Assembly: GCF_014201095.1 (NCBI RefSeq)
Contig: NZ_JACHDN010000001.1
Coordinates: forward strand, 1,116,001-1,180,000
Reading direction: 5' to 3'
DNA: 64,000 nt
Origin: Cellulomonas hominis
GTDB taxonomy: Bacteria > Actinomycetota > Actinomycetes > Actinomycetales > Cellulomonadaceae
Shown: positions 1-9,361 of the stretch, piece by piece
Layout of the letters: every line of letters begins with the position of its first letter
Position numbering within the stretch: position 1 is the first letter of the stretch
The notes under the pieces: model-generated
Databases searched by the model: none
Told to the model about the DNA's origin: nothing
The model's input: the letters and a program-made list of their open reading frames with translations, nothing else
Program-made: the position numbers and the translations under genes

Positions 1-29
1 TTGACCCTAGCCGGTCGCGGCGATAAGTT
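1..29 (+). promoter_or_regulatory. Probable xylA promoter
   Basis: TTGACC at 1-6 and TAAGTT at 24-29 are separated by 17 bases, a good match to a housekeeping sigma-70 type promoter. Transcription would start near 36, giving a leader of about 38 bases before xylA. The stretch 24-50 is unusually AT-rich for this genome and could hold a xylose-repressor operator, but I see no clean palindrome in it. The window begins at the -35 element, so upstream control sites are not visible. Confidence 0.55.
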
Positions 30-73
30 CATCCACAAGACAAACCCGCAGTACCTCGACGAGGAGCGAAACG

Positions 74-1261
74 ATGGTGCGCACGCCCACCCCCGCAGAC
101 AAGTTCTCCTTCGGTCTCTGGACCGTGGGCTGGAACGCCCAGGACCAGTTCGGCTCGGCCAGCCGCCCGTGGCTCGACCCGGTGGAGTCCGTGCACAAGC
201 TCGCCGAGCTCGGTGCCGCGCACGTGACCTTCCACGACGACGACGTGGTGCCGTTCGGCTCCGACGACGCCGAGCGGGAGCGCATCCTCGCCCGCTTCAA
301 GCAGGCGCTCGCCGACACCGGCATCACGGTCGAGATGGTCACGACCAACACGTTCAGCCACCCGATCTTCAAGGACGGCGCGTTCACCTCGAACGACCGC
401 CGCGTCCGCCGCTACGGCCTGCGCAAGGTCATCCGGAACGTCGACCTCGCCGCCGAGCTCGGCGCCGACACGTTCGTCATGTGGGGCGGCCGCGAGGGCG
501 CCGAGTACGACTCGGCGAAGGACCTCAACGCCGCACACGACCGGTACGCCGAGGGCATCGACACCGTCGCCGCGTACATCAAGGAGAAGGGCTACGGCCT
601 CCGGATCGCGATCGAGCCGAAGCCGAACGAGCCCCGCGGCGACATCCTGCTCCCGACGATCGGCCACGCGCTCGCGCTGATCGCGAAGCTCGAGCACGGC
701 GACATCGTCGGCCTCAACCCGGAGACCGGCCACGAGCAGATGGCGGGCCTCAACTACACGCAGGGCATCGCCGAGGCGCTGTGGGCCGGCAAGCTGTTCC
801 ACATCGACCTCAACGGCCAGCGGTCCATCAAGTACGACCAGGACCTCGTGTTCGGCCACGGCGACCTGTTCTCCGCGTTCGCCACGGTCGACCTCATCGA
901 GAACGGCTTCCCGTCCGGCGGCCCGCGCTACGACGGTCCGCGGCACTTCGACTACAAGCCGTCCCGCACCGAGGACTTCGACGGCGTGTGGGAGTCGGCC
1001 AAGGCCAACATGGCGACCTACCTGCTGCTCAAGGAGCGCGCGCAGGCGTTCCGCGCCGACCCGGAGGTCCAGGAGGCCCTCGAGGCGTCCGGCGTGCTCG
1101 AGCTGTCGCAGCCGACGATCGGCGAGGGCGAGACCCTGGCCGACCTGCTGGCCGACCGCTCCGCGTACGAGGACTTCGACGTCGAGGGCGTCGCCGCGCG
1201 CGGCTTCGGCTTCGTCCGCCTCAACCAGCTCGCGCTGGAGCACGCGCTCGGCGCCCGCTGA
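74..1261 (+). CDS. xylA: Xylose isomerase
   Basis: Converts D-xylose to D-xylulose (and glucose to fructose) in the cytoplasm, the first step of xylose use. The 395-aa length and sequence fit the actinobacterial class I enzymes. The catalytic pair is His54 and Asp57 in FHDDDV. Metal ligands lie in [41 protein letters not shown] and the late [12 protein letters not shown] segment. The ATG start follows GAGGAG at 60-65. xylB lies 109 bases downstream on the same strand, but a strong hairpin separates the two genes. Identification is secure. Confidence 0.97.
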   Translation: MVRTPTPADKFSFGLWTVGWNAQDQFGSASRPWLDPVESVHKLAELGAAHVTFHDDDVVPFGSDDAERERILARFKQALADTGITVEMVTTNTFSHPIFKDGAFTSNDRRVRRYGLRKVIRNVDLAAELGADTFVMWGGREGAEYDSAKDLNAAHDRYAEGIDTVAAYIKEKGYGLRIAIEPKPNEPRGDILLPTIGHALALIAKLEHGDIVGLNPETGHEQMAGLNYTQGIAEALWAGKLFHIDLNGQRSIKYDQDLVFGHGDLFSAFATVDLIENGFPSGGPRYDGPRHFDYKPSRTEDFDGVWESAKANMATYLLLKERAQAFRADPEVQEALEASGVLELSQPTIGEGETLADLLADRSAYEDFDVEGVAARGFGFVRLNQLALEHALGAR

Positions 1262-1277
1262 GCACACGCACCCTGCT

Positions 1278-1320
1278 GCCGAGGGCGGGCACGACGGCCG
1301 ACGTCGTGCCCGCCCTCGGC
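1278..1320 (+). terminator. Intercistronic hairpin between xylA and xylB
   Basis: Perfect 19-base inverted repeat: GCCGAGGGCGGGCACGACG at 1278-1296 pairs with its complement at 1302-1320, with a 5-base loop. No T-tract follows. It could be a partial terminator, or an mRNA-stabilising hairpin that keeps xylA message more abundant than xylB. Confidence 0.55.
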
Positions 1321-1370
1321 GGTTCCCCGCTCCCCCGCCTGATCCCCTGAGCACAGCAAGGACGCATCTC

Positions 1371-2801
1371 ATGGCCCTCGTCGCCGGGGTGGACTCCTCC
1401 ACCCAGTCCTGCAAGGTCGTCGTGCGCGACGCCGAGACCGGGGCGCTGGTGCGCACCGGCCGCGCCTCGCACCCGGACGGCACCGAGATCGACCCCCGGC
1501 ACTGGTGGGACGCCCTGCAGGCGGCCGTCGCCGACGCCGGCGGGCTGGACGACGTCGACGCGGTGGCGGTCGGCGGGCAGCAGCACGGCATGGTCGCGCT
1601 GGACGCGGACGGCGCCGTGGTCCGCGACGCGCTGCTGTGGAACGACACCCGGTCCGCGCCGTCCGCGCTGGCGCTCATCGAGGAGCTCGGCGGGCCGCAG
1701 GCCTGGGCCGACGCGATCGGCTCGGTCCCGGTCGCCTCGCTCACCGTGACGAAGCTGCGCTGGCTGCGGGACCACGAGCCGGACGCCGCCGCGCGCGTCG
1801 CCGCCGTGGCGCTGCCGCACGACTGGCTGACCTGGCGCCTGGCCGGCTTCGGCCCCGGCGCCGCGGACCTGTCCGCCCTGGCGACCGACCGCTCCGACGC
1901 GTCCGGCACCGGCTACTGGTCGCCGTTCACCGAGGACTACCGGCGCGACCTGCTGGCGCTCGGGCTCGGGCGGGACGCCGCGCTGCCGCGCGTGGTGGCC
2001 CCGTCGGCCGCGGCCGGGGTCGCGGGGGCGGGCGGCCCGGTGCGCGCGGGTGCCGCGCTCGGCGCGGGTGCCGGCGACAACGCCGCGGCCGCGCTGGGCC
2101 TCGGGATGGTGGCCGGCGACGTGGCGATCTCGATCGGGACGTCGGGCGTGGTGTCCGCCGTGTCCGCGACGCCGACGGCCGACGGCTCGGGCATGGTCAC
2201 CGGCTTCGCGGACGCGACCGGCGCCTACCTGCCGCTGGCCTGCACCCTGAACGCCTCGCGCGTGCTGGACGCCGCGGCCCGGATGCTCGGCGTCGACCAC
2301 GCGGGGCTGTCCGCGCTCGCGCTGCAGGCCCCCGCGGGAGCGGACGGGCTGGTGCTCGTGCCCTACCTCGAGGGCGAGCGCACCCCGAACAAGCCCGACG
2401 CCACCGGCGCCCTGCACGGCATGCGCCTGGCGAACACCACGCCCGCGCACCTGGCCCGCGCCGCCGTCGAGGGCATGCTGTGCGCCCTCGCCGACGGCCT
2501 GGACGCGCTCCGCGCGCAGGGCGTGCCGGTCGAGCGGGTGCAGCTCATCGGCGGCGGCGCGCAGTCCGAGGCCGTGCGGCGGATCGCCCCGGCGGTGCTC
2601 GGGACCGACGTCGCGGTGCCGACCCCGGGCGAGTACGTCGCCGACGGCGCCGCGCGCCAGGCCGCGTGGGTGCTGTCCGGCGCCGCGCAGCCGCCGGCCT
2701 GGACGGCCGCGGGCGACCCGGAGGTCCACGCGGCCCAGGCGGCCCCGCGCGTGCGCGAGCAGTACGCCGCGGTCCGCGACCTCACGGCGACGCGCCCCTG
2801 A
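1371..2801 (+). CDS. xylB: Xylulokinase
   Basis: ATP-dependent phosphorylation of D-xylulose to xylulose 5-phosphate, feeding the pentose phosphate pathway. It is a 476-aa FGGY-family sugar kinase. The N-terminal nucleotide-binding segment is [13 protein letters not shown], the family substrate-site motif GGQQHGMV lies near residue 65, and the ATP-side glycine motifs include [13 protein letters not shown] and [13 protein letters not shown] near the C-terminus. ATG start with AAGGA upstream. It is the second gene of the xylose operon; the xylA-xylB hairpin may lower its expression. No transporter or regulator of the pathway is visible in this window. Confidence 0.96.
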   Translation: MALVAGVDSSTQSCKVVVRDAETGALVRTGRASHPDGTEIDPRHWWDALQAAVADAGGLDDVDAVAVGGQQHGMVALDADGAVVRDALLWNDTRSAPSALALIEELGGPQAWADAIGSVPVASLTVTKLRWLRDHEPDAAARVAAVALPHDWLTWRLAGFGPGAADLSALATDRSDASGTGYWSPFTEDYRRDLLALGLGRDAALPRVVAPSAAAGVAGAGGPVRAGAALGAGAGDNAAAALGLGMVAGDVAISIGTSGVVSAVSATPTADGSGMVTGFADATGAYLPLACTLNASRVLDAAARMLGVDHAGLSALALQAPAGADGLVLVPYLEGERTPNKPDATGALHGMRLANTTPAHLARAAVEGMLCALADGLDALRAQGVPVERVQLIGGGAQSEAVRRIAPAVLGTDVAVPTPGEYVADGAARQAAWVLSGAAQPPAWTAAGDPEVHAAQAAPRVREQYAAVRDLTATRP

Positions 2802-2806
2802 CGGGA

Positions 2807-2846
2807 CGCACTCGCACGCACTCGCACGCACTCGCACGCACTCGCA
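2807..2846. repeat. Tandem 10-bp repeat (about four units)
   Basis: The unit CTCGCACGCA is repeated with almost no change directly after the xylB stop codon. It is non-coding and of simple-sequence type, so it could vary in copy number between strains. No function can be assigned. Confidence 0.8.
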
Positions 2847-2857
2847 GCACCTCGCAC

Positions 2858-2916
2858 CGAGACTGCAGGATCCGCGCCCTCCCGAGGCCCCACGACAGAC
2901 GGATCCTGCAGTCTCG
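2858..2916. repeat. 17-bp perfect inverted repeat, 25-bp loop
   Basis: CGAGACTGCAGGATCCG (2858-2874) is exactly mirrored at 2900-2916. It lies between the convergent xylB and lsr2, upstream of a second hairpin. The long loop and absent T-tract make it a poor terminator. It may be a dispersed palindromic repeat or a transcript-end structure. Confidence 0.7.
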
Positions 2917-2946
2917 ACGGTCGGGCGCGCGCGAGGCGGACGCAGG

Positions 2947-2978
2947 ACGGCCCGGCACCCCCAGGGGTGCCGGGCCGT
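2947..2978. terminator. Bidirectional terminator between xylB and lsr2
   Basis: A 15-base perfect stem (ACGGCCCGGCACCCC at 2947-2961, complement at 2964-2978) with a tiny loop, followed on the plus strand by TTTCG. It sits just beyond the lsr2 stop codon, as expected for a terminator shared by the convergent xylB and lsr2 genes. Confidence 0.7.
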
Positions 2979-2991
2979 TTCGCGTCCGGGG

Positions 2992-3327
2992 TCAGTGCGC
3001 GGCGTCGTACGCCTCGCGGATCTCCGCGGAGATGCGGCCGCGCTCGGAGACCTCGAAGCCGTTCTCCTTCGCCCACGCGCGGACGGCGCCGGCGTCGGAG
3101 GACCGGCGCGGACGGCTCGTGCCGCCGGAACGCGCGCCCGAGGACGAGCGGCCGCCGGTCTTGCGGGCGTGGCCGACCCAGGTGGCGAGGGCGTCGCGCA
3201 GCTCGGCCGCGTGCGCGGTCGTCAGGTCGATCTCGTAGGAGACGCCGTCGAGGGCGAAGGACACGGTCTCGTCGGCGGTCCCGCCGTCAATGTCGTCCAC
3301 GAGCAGGACCTGAACCTTCTGTGCCAT
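2992..3327 (-). CDS. lsr2: Lsr2 nucleoid-associated xenogeneic silencer
   Basis: Small basic DNA-bridging protein that coats AT-rich DNA and silences foreign genes in actinobacteria. It has 111 aa, the family's usual length. The N-terminal dimerisation half (residues 1-60) begins AQKVQVLLVDDIDGG and is acidic and hydrophobic. A Ser/Gly/Arg-rich linker (about 57-78) follows. The C-terminal DNA-binding half contains the minor-groove RGR in SERGRIS near residue 97. It has its own well-formed promoter upstream and a terminator downstream. Its position next to lysS is common in related genomes. Confidence 0.95.
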   Translation of the reverse strand: MAQKVQVLLVDDIDGGTADETVSFALDGVSYEIDLTTAHAAELRDALATWVGHARKTGGRSSSGARSGGTSRPRRSSDAGAVRAWAKENGFEVSERGRISAEIREAYDAAH

Positions 3328-3399
3328 TTCGCCCTCCCGAGCTGCCTGGCCGTCGCTACCCCCGGCGCGAACAACGGCCCCAATGATGCGGTCGGGAAA

Positions 3400-3428
3400 A
3401 GCATGACATCCGCGCGGGCACGCGTCAA
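3400..3428 (-). promoter_or_regulatory. lsr2 promoter
   Basis: On the minus strand TTGACG (3428-3423) and CATGCT (3405-3400) are 17 bases apart. Transcription would start near 3393, leaving a leader of about 65 bases before lsr2. This is one of the best sigma-70 type promoter matches in the window, fitting an abundant nucleoid protein. Confidence 0.6.
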
Positions 3429-3449
3429 AGCATGCCTCGCGGAATCAGG

Positions 3450-3626
3450 TCAGATTTCGGAGGACTTCTCCGGCATTTCGGCCCGGGCGGCGTCCTCGGC
3501 ATCCATGCGCGCCAATGCCGCGCGTTCCGTGCGATCGGCGTTCACGAGCGCCCGGATGACCAACCAGAAGATGAGCCCGACGCCGATCGACGGGAGCAGC
3601 GCGGCGAGCGCGGGGCCGATATCCAT
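3450..3626 (-). CDS. Small single-pass membrane protein, 58 aa
   Basis: Starts with ATG (MDIGPALAALLPSIGV). Residues 8-28 form one hydrophobic segment (LLPSIGVGLIFWLVIRAL). A charged tail follows (DRTERAALARMDAEDAARAE) that could form an amphipathic helix. I do not recognise a family. It lies between lysS and lsr2 on the same strand, 24 bases after the lysS stop, so it is probably co-transcribed with lysS. Frame and codon use match neighbouring genes. Confidence 0.7.
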   Translation of the reverse strand: MDIGPALAALLPSIGVGLIFWLVIRALVNADRTERAALARMDAEDAARAEMPEKSSEI

Positions 3627-3650
3627 GCGGATCAGGGTACGCCGCGCGGA

Positions 3651-5186
3651 TCAGCCCTGGGGCTTCACGAGCGGGAACAGGATGGTCTCCCGGATACCCA
3701 GACCGGTCAGCGCCATGAGCAGCCGGTCGATGCCCATCCCCATGCCGCCGGTCGGCGGGAGCGCGTACTCGACGGCCGCGAGGAAGTCCTCGTCCAGCTG
3801 CATCGCCTCGTCGTCGCCCGCCGCCGCGAGCAGCGCCTGCGCCTCGAACCGCTGCCGCTGGATCACCGGGTCGACGAGCTCGGAGTACGCCGTCGCCAGC
3901 TCGAAGCCGCGCACGTACAGGTCCCACTTCTCGACCTGCCCGCGGACGGTGCGGTGGTCGCGGGTGAGCGGGCTCGTCTCGACCGGGAAGTCGCGCACGA
4001 ACGTCGGCGCGTGCAGGTGGTCGCCCACCCGGTGCTCCCAGAGCAGCTCGACGAGCTTGCCGTGGCTGACGCGCTTCGGGTCGAGCTGCACGTCGAGCCG
4101 GTCCGCGATGCCCTGCAGGTGCGCGACGGTGGTCTCCGGGGTGATCTCCTCCCCCAGCGTCTCGGACAGCGAGCCGTACATGGTCAGCTGCGCCCAGTCG
4201 CCGCCCACCTCGTACTCCGAGCCGTCCGCGAGGGTCAGCGTCGTGGTGCCCAGCACGTCCTGGGCCGCGGTCTGCACGAGGTCCTGCGTCAGGGCGGCCA
4301 TGGTGTCGTAGTCGCCGTAGGCCTCGTACGCCTCGAGCATCGCGAACTCCGGCGAGTGGGAGGAGTCCGCGCCCTCGTTCCGGAAGTTCCGGTTGATCTC
4401 GAAGACGCGCTCCAGTCCGCCGACCGCGGCGCGCTTGAGGAACAGCTCCGGCGCGATCCGCAGGTACAGGTCGATGTCGAACGCGTTCATGTGCGTGACG
4501 AACGGCCGGGCCGCGGCGCCGCCGGGCTGCGTCTGCAGCATCGGGGTCTCGACCTCGAGGTAGCCGCGGCGGTGGAAGTTGTCCCGCAGCGACCGGACCA
4601 CGCCGGCGCGCATCCGCACCGCGTCGCGCGCGGCCGGGCGGACGATGAGGTCGACGTAGCGCTGGCGGACCCGCACCTCCTCCGAGAGCTCCGCGGCCGC
4701 GCCGTCCTCGCCCCGGGCGTACAGGTTCGGCAGCGGGCGCAGCGACTTCGCGGCGAGCGTCCACCCGCCGGCCATCACGGACAGCTCGCCGCGGCGCGAC
4801 GACACGACGCGGCCGTGCACGAACAGGTGGTCGCCGAGGTCGACGTCCGCCTTGAACGCCGCGAGGCGGTCCTCCCCGACGTTCGCGAGGCTGAGCATCG
4901 CCTGCAGGCGGTTGCCCTCGCCGTCCTGGAGGGTGGCGAAGCAGAGCTTGCCGGTGTTCCGCAGGAACACGACGCGGCCGGCGACGCCGACCTCGTCCTC
5001 GGTCTCCTGGCCCGGCTCGAGGTCCGGGTAGCCGGCGCGGACGTCGGCGATCGTGTGGGTGCGCGGGACGCCGACGGGGTACGGCTCGACGCCCTCGGCC
5101 AGCATCCGGTCGCGCTTCTCGCGCCGGACCCGGAGCTGCTCGGGGAGGTCGTCGGCGGCGGTCACGGGGGCTGCGGGCTCGGTCAC
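3651..5186 (-). CDS. lysS: Lysyl-tRNA synthetase (class II)
   Basis: Charges tRNA-Lys with lysine. It is a 511-aa class IIb synthetase. An N-terminal OB-fold anticodon-binding domain (about residues 55-160) precedes the catalytic domain, with motif 1 around VETPMLQ, motif 2 around [20 protein letters not shown] and motif 3 in [18 protein letters not shown] near the C-terminus. GTG start. It lies 9 bases downstream of nadC and is probably the distal gene of the pan-nad series. A type III pantothenate kinase gene often precedes lysS in actinobacteria and is absent here. Confidence 0.97.
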   Translation of the reverse strand: MTEPAAPVTAADDLPEQLRVRREKRDRMLAEGVEPYPVGVPRTHTIADVRAGYPDLEPGQETEDEVGVAGRVVFLRNTGKLCFATLQDGEGNRLQAMLSLANVGEDRLAAFKADVDLGDHLFVHGRVVSSRRGELSVMAGGWTLAAKSLRPLPNLYARGEDGAAAELSEEVRVRQRYVDLIVRPAARDAVRMRAGVVRSLRDNFHRRGYLEVETPMLQTQPGGAAARPFVTHMNAFDIDLYLRIAPELFLKRAAVGGLERVFEINRNFRNEGADSSHSPEFAMLEAYEAYGDYDTMAALTQDLVQTAAQDVLGTTTLTLADGSEYEVGGDWAQLTMYGSLSETLGEEITPETTVAHLQGIADRLDVQLDPKRVSHGKLVELLWEHRVGDHLHAPTFVRDFPVETSPLTRDHRTVRGQVEKWDLYVRGFELATAYSELVDPVIQRQRFEAQALLAAAGDDEAMQLDEDFLAAVEYALPPTGGMGMGIDRLLMALTGLGIRETILFPLVKPQG

Positions 5187-5195
5187 CCGGCGATC

Positions 5196-6107
5196 TTACC
5201 GAGGCCCGCCGGGGCCCTCCGCCAGCCCGCTCACGAGGTCCAGGGCGAGGTCGAGGATCGGCGAGGAGTGCGTCAGCGCGCCGACCGACAGGTAGTCCAC
5301 GCCGGTCGCCGCGACCTCCGCCGCGCGGTCCAGCGTGAGGTTGCCGGTGGCCTCCAGCTCGACGCGGCCCGTCTCCGGCTCCCCGGCGCGCACCGCCGCG
5401 ACGGTCGCCGCCAGGACGGGGGTCGGCATGTTGTCCAGCAGCAGGAACCGCGCGCCGACCGCGACGGCCTCGAGCGCCTGCTCCGGGGTGTCGGCCTCCA
5501 CCTGGATCGTCACGTCCGGGAACCGCGCGCGCACCGCCCGCACCGCCGCGGCCACGCCCCCGGCCGCGACGACGTGGTTGTCCTTGACCATCGCGACGTC
5601 GTAGAGGCCCATGCGCTTGTTCGTGCCGCCGCCGCACCGGACGGCGTACTTCTCGAGCTCGCGCAGGCCGGGGGTGGTCTTGCGGGTGTCCAGCACCTGC
5701 GCGCCCGAGCCCGCGAGCGCGTCCGCCCACCGCCGGGTGTGCGTGGCGACGCCCGACGCCCGGGACGCGAGGTTGAGGGCGGTGCGCTCGGCGACCAGCA
5801 GCGCCTGCACCGGGCCGGTCAGGACGGCGAGCACGTCCCCGGGCGCGACGGCGGACCCGTCGGCGACCCGCTGGTCGACCGCCGCGGGCGGCAGGCCGAG
5901 GCGGTCGGCGACCTGGCGCAGCACCTCCGCGACCACGGGGAGCCCGGCGACGACGCCCGCCTCCCGGGCGACCAGGTGCGCCTCGCCGGTCGCGGCGGCG
6001 TCCACGGTGGCCTGCGTGGTGACGTCCCGGCCCGGCGCGGGCCCGAGGTCCTCGTCGAGGGCGACGGCGACGGTGCGGGACAGCCAGGCGGCATCGAGCG
6101 GGATCAC
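5196..6107 (-). CDS. nadC: Nicotinate-nucleotide pyrophosphorylase (quinolinate phosphoribosyltransferase)
   Basis: Converts quinolinate and PRPP to nicotinate mononucleotide with loss of CO2, in de novo NAD synthesis. 303 aa from a GTG start (VIPLDAAWLSRTVAVALDEDLG), the family's typical length. The N-terminal alpha/beta domain ends near residue 115. The barrel contains DTRKTTPGLRELEKYAVRCGGG, MVKDNHV and the terminal EATGNLTL and GVDYLSVGALTHS phosphate-site motifs. It follows nadB after a 151-base gap occupied by a palindromic repeat, so the two may be coupled less tightly than their neighbours. Confidence 0.96.
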   Translation of the reverse strand: MIPLDAAWLSRTVAVALDEDLGPAPGRDVTTQATVDAAATGEAHLVAREAGVVAGLPVVAEVLRQVADRLGLPPAAVDQRVADGSAVAPGDVLAVLTGPVQALLVAERTALNLASRASGVATHTRRWADALAGSGAQVLDTRKTTPGLRELEKYAVRCGGGTNKRMGLYDVAMVKDNHVVAAGGVAAAVRAVRARFPDVTIQVEADTPEQALEAVAVGARFLLLDNMPTPVLAATVAAVRAGEPETGRVELEATGNLTLDRAAEVAATGVDYLSVGALTHSSPILDLALDLVSGLAEGPGGPR

Positions 6108-6170
6108 GCGGGCCAGCCTAGGGCCGCCCACGGCCCGTCCCCCGGGTCGTCCCGCCGCGGGCGGCGCGCG

Positions 6171-6230
6171 ACGTGGAGTGGAAGGTCCGAGCGGACACGC
6201 CGTCGGCGTGTCGGTCCGGACCGTCCACGT
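6171..6230. repeat. Dispersed palindrome, copy A
   Basis: Imperfect inverted repeat starting ACGTGGAGTGGAAGGTCCGA, with GGACACGCCG at its centre and its mirror ending GGACCGTCCACGT. It lies between nadB and nadC. It shares its outer GTGGARGGT and inner ACACGCC blocks with the palindromes at 12634, 27635 and 52735. It can form a long hairpin but has no T-tract. Confidence 0.75.
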
Positions 6231-6258
6231 CGCTGGCCCGGGGTGCCCGCGGGGCGGG

Positions 6259-7947
6259 TCAGGGCAGGGGGGTGGGGTGCTGGGTGAGGGTGCCGTCGGG
6301 GGCCAGGGTGGCCTCGATGCGCAGGCGCCACGCGTCGTCCGCGGCCGGGAAGTCGCTGCGCAGGTGGCCGCCGCGGGTCTCCCGGCGCGCGGCCGCGACC
6401 GCGGTGAGGACCGTGGCCACCTGGTGCACGTTGGTGGTCTCCCACTCGGCGACCTGAGGGCCGGCCACGGGGGTCTCGCCGCCGTCGGTCGCCCGGTGCG
6501 CGTCGGTCCGCACGGCCGCGAGCGCCTGGGCCGCCGCCTCGAGGCCCGCCGCGGACCGCAGCACGCCGGGGCCGTCGCTGGCGATCCGCTGGATGCGCGA
6601 GCGCGCGGCACCCGCCACCAGGGCCTCGGGGCCGGGGCGCTCCACGGGCTCGGCGGGCCGCAGCGCGCCGCGGTCCAGCCGGGCGGCGATGTCGTGCGCG
6701 GCGCGGTGCGCGAACACCAGGCCCTCGAGCAGCGAGTTCGACGCGAGCCGGTTCGCGCCGTGCACGCCCGTGCACGCCACCTCCCCGACCGCGTACAGCC
6801 CGGGCAGCGAGGACCGCCCGACCAGGTCGGTGACGACGCCGCCGGAGTGGTAGTGCTGCGCGGGGGCGACGGGCACGAGGTCGGTGGTGAGGTCGATGCC
6901 GTGCTCGGCGAGCCGCTCGGCGATCGTCGGGAACCGGCGGCGCAGGCGCGCGGCGCCGAGGTGCCGGGCGTCGAGCAGCACGTGGTCGGAGCCGGTGCGG
7001 GCCATCTGCCGGACGATCGCCCGGGCCACGACGTCCCGGGGCGCGAGCTCGGCGAGCGGGTGCACGGCGGGCAGGAACCGGTGCCCGTCGGTGTCCACGA
7101 GCACCGCGCCCTCGCCGCGCACCGCCTCGGACACCAGCGTCAGCTGGCCCTTCACGCCCGAGCCCAGCCAGAGCACCGTCGGGTGGAACTGCACGAACTC
7201 GACGTCCCCGACGGCGGCGCCGGCCCGCAGCGCCGCGGCGAGGCCGTCGCCGGTGGCCTGCACGGGGTTCGTGGAGGACCGGAACACCTGGCCGATGCCG
7301 CCGGTCGCGAGGACGACCGCCGGGGCGAGCGCGGCGCCGACGCCGTCGCGGGAGCCCTCGCCGATGACGTGCAGCGTGACGCCGCAGACCGCGCCGGGCC
7401 GGCCGTCGCGCGAGGCGCCGGTCAGCACGTCCAGGACGAGCGCGTGCTCGACCACCTCGATGCCGGGGTCCGCCCGCACCGCGTCCACGAGCGCGCGGCT
7501 GATCTCGGCACCCGTGGCGTCGCCGCCGGCGTGGGCGACGCGGTCGGCGTGGTGCCCGCCCTCCCGGGTGAGGCTGAGGTGACCGTCCGGCTCGGTGTCG
7601 AACACGGCGCCGCGGGCGACGAGCTCGCGGACCCGCGCCGGGCCCTCGGTGACCAGCACCTCCACCGCACGCGGGTCGCACAGCCCGACGCCGGCGACCA
7701 GCGTGTCCTGCAGGTGCGCGGCCGGGGAGTCGGCCGGGTCGAGCGCCGCGGCGATGCCGCCCTGCGCCCACACGGTCGAGCCGGAGACCAGCACGTCCTT
7801 CGTGACGAGCAGCACCCGGTCGAGCCGGGTCCGCAGCTCCAGGGCCGCCGTGAGCCCGGCGATGCCGGACCCCACGACGACCGCGTCGGCGCGCACGGTC
7901 CACCCGGGAGCGGGTGCGGCGAGCCGGCGCGCGAGGCGCGGGGTCAC
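6259..7947 (-). CDS. nadB: L-aspartate oxidase
   Basis: FAD enzyme that oxidises aspartate to iminoaspartate, the first step of NAD synthesis. The GTG start at 7947 overlaps the panD stop (GTGA), giving 562 aa. The FAD Rossmann motif [14 protein letters not shown] lies near residues 25-40. Other family motifs are [23 protein letters not shown] and [20 protein letters not shown], with a helical C-terminal domain after residue 430. The partner quinolinate synthase (nadA), usually adjacent, is absent from this window. Translational coupling to panD is unusual pathway-wise but fits shared use of aspartate. Confidence 0.95.
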   Translation of the reverse strand: MTPRLARRLAAPAPGWTVRADAVVVGSGIAGLTAALELRTRLDRVLLVTKDVLVSGSTVWAQGGIAAALDPADSPAAHLQDTLVAGVGLCDPRAVEVLVTEGPARVRELVARGAVFDTEPDGHLSLTREGGHHADRVAHAGGDATGAEISRALVDAVRADPGIEVVEHALVLDVLTGASRDGRPGAVCGVTLHVIGEGSRDGVGAALAPAVVLATGGIGQVFRSSTNPVQATGDGLAAALRAGAAVGDVEFVQFHPTVLWLGSGVKGQLTLVSEAVRGEGAVLVDTDGHRFLPAVHPLAELAPRDVVARAIVRQMARTGSDHVLLDARHLGAARLRRRFPTIAERLAEHGIDLTTDLVPVAPAQHYHSGGVVTDLVGRSSLPGLYAVGEVACTGVHGANRLASNSLLEGLVFAHRAAHDIAARLDRGALRPAEPVERPGPEALVAGAARSRIQRIASDGPGVLRSAAGLEAAAQALAAVRTDAHRATDGGETPVAGPQVAEWETTNVHQVATVLTAVAAARRETRGGHLRSDFPAADDAWRLRIEATLAPDGTLTQHPTPLP

Positions 7948-8489
7948 CGCGCGGCGCCCGCGTCCCGCCCGGCGTCGTTCGCCCCCGCCCCGTCCCCGGC
8001 CGCCGCCGCGCCCGCCGCGCCGGCCCCGTCGCGCTCGACCAGCGCGCGGCCCTCGTCGAACGGCACGCCGCTCGGGTGCAGCCCGGACTCGGCGGTCCAC
8101 TGCGCGGGGACGGTGCCGGGGTCGTGCCCGGTGTCGACGACGCGGTTCTGCGCGTCGACGAGGACGACCTTCGGCTCGTAGGTCCGGGCCTCGGCGTCGG
8201 ACAGCATCCCGTAGGCGATGAGGATGACGACGTCGCCCGGGTGCACGAGGTGCGCGGCGGCGCCGTTGATGCAGATCTGCCCGGAGCCGGCCTCGCCCGC
8301 GATCACGTAGGTGGTCAGCCGGGCGCCGTTGGTCACGTCCACCACGTCGACCTGCTGGCCGGGCAGCAGGTCCGCGGCGGCGAGCAGGTGCGCGTCCACC
8401 GTGATGGACCCGACGTAGTGCAGGTCGGCCTGCGTCACGGTCGCGCGGTGCAGCTTGCCGATCATCATCGGCCGAAGCAGCGAGGTCAT
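7944..8489 (-). CDS. panD: Aspartate 1-decarboxylase proenzyme
   Basis: Pyruvoyl enzyme that makes beta-alanine for pantothenate. It self-cleaves between Gly27 and Ser28 in HYVGSITVD, and Ser28 becomes the pyruvoyl group. Other motifs are [31 protein letters not shown] and [11 protein letters not shown]. The ATG at 8489 overlaps the panC stop (ATGA), so it is preferred over a GTG nine bases upstream. At 181 aa it is longer than the usual 120-140 because of a C-terminal tail after residue 140, rich in Ala, Gly and charged residues, that lies outside the conserved domain. Confidence 0.94.
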   Translation of the reverse strand: MTSLLRPMMIGKLHRATVTQADLHYVGSITVDAHLLAAADLLPGQQVDVVDVTNGARLTTYVIAGEAGSGQICINGAAAHLVHPGDVVILIAYGMLSDAEARTYEPKVVLVDAQNRVVDTGHDPGTVPAQWTAESGLHPSGVPFDEGRALVERDGAGAAGAAAAGDGAGANDAGRDAGAAR

Positions 8490-9361
8490 CGGTCCCACCT
8501 CACGTCGGTGTTGTCGATCAGGCGGGTGCTGCCGACGGTCGCGGCCACCGCGAGCACCGCGGGCCCGTCCGTCGGCGCGTGCACGTCCGCGAAGGTCAGG
8601 TCGTCCACGAGGGCCACGTAGTCCGTGCCCACCCCGGCGCCGTCGAGCACCGCGCGGGTCGCGGCGCGCACCTCGTCCGGGCCGCCGCCGCGCGCGGCCG
8701 TCGCCCGGCCGGCCTCCAGGGCGCGGCTCAGGGACAGCGCCTGCTCCCGCTCGGCGGCGGACAGGTACGCGTTCCGGGAGGACAGCGCCAGGCCGTCGGC
8801 GTCCCGCACGGTGGGCACGCCCACGACCTCGACCGGCACGTCCAGGTCGCGCACCATCCCCCGGACGGCGGCGAGCTGCTGCACGTCCTTGCGGCCGAAC
8901 AGCGCGACGTCGGGGTCGGTCAGGTGCAGGAGCTTGAGCACCACGGTGAGCACGCCGTCCAGGTGGCCGGGGCGGGTCGCGCCCTCGTAGACCGTGCCCA
9001 CCGGGCCGGCGGACACCCGCACGGCGGGGTCGCCGTCCGGGTACATCTCCCCCGGCTCCGGGGCGAAGACCACGTCGCCGGCGCCCAGCAGGTCCGGGCC
9101 GGTCAGCGCGGCCAGGTCGCCCGGCAGGTCGCGCGGGTAGCGGTCCAGGTCCTCGGCGGGCGCGAACTGGAGCGGGTTGACGAAGATCGTCACGACGACC
9201 TGCCCGGCGCGGGCGCGGGCCTCGCGGACCAGGGACAGGTGCCCGGCGTGCAGCGCGCCCATCGTCATCACCACGGCGCGCGTGGTCCCGCCCCGCAGGG
9301 CCGCCGCCAGCTCCGCCCGGGTCCGCGCCACAGCGGGCGCCTGGCCGCGTGCCTCGGTCAT
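8486..9361 (-). CDS. panC: Pantothenate synthetase
   Basis: Condenses pantoate with beta-alanine using ATP. 291 aa, adenylate-forming nucleotidyltransferase fold. The N-terminal [18 protein letters not shown] holds the HIGH-like LHAGH motif. Further ATP and pantoate motifs are [34 protein letters not shown] and LSSRNAYLS. Its ATG overlaps the stop of the upstream DUF2520 gene (ATGA), and its own stop overlaps the panD start, so the three are translationally coupled. Confidence 0.96.
   Translation of the reverse strand: MTEARGQAPAVARTRAELAAALRGGTTRAVVMTMGALHAGHLSLVREARARAGQVVVTIFVNPLQFAPAEDLDRYPRDLPGDLAALTGPDLLGAGDVVFAPEPGEMYPDGDPAVRVSAGPVGTVYEGATRPGHLDGVLTVVLKLLHLTDPDVALFGRKDVQQLAAVRGMVRDLDVPVEVVGVPTVRDADGLALSSRNAYLSAAEREQALSLSRALEAGRATAARGGGPDEVRAATRAVLDGAGVGTDYVALVDDLTFADVHAPTDGPAVLAVAATVGSTRLIDNTDVRWDR

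Noticed and set aside
1505..3238. Very long open frame overlapping xylB on the plus strand
   Set aside because: Arg-rich composition with no family motif; it is the GC-driven shadow of xylB and runs through non-coding repeats.
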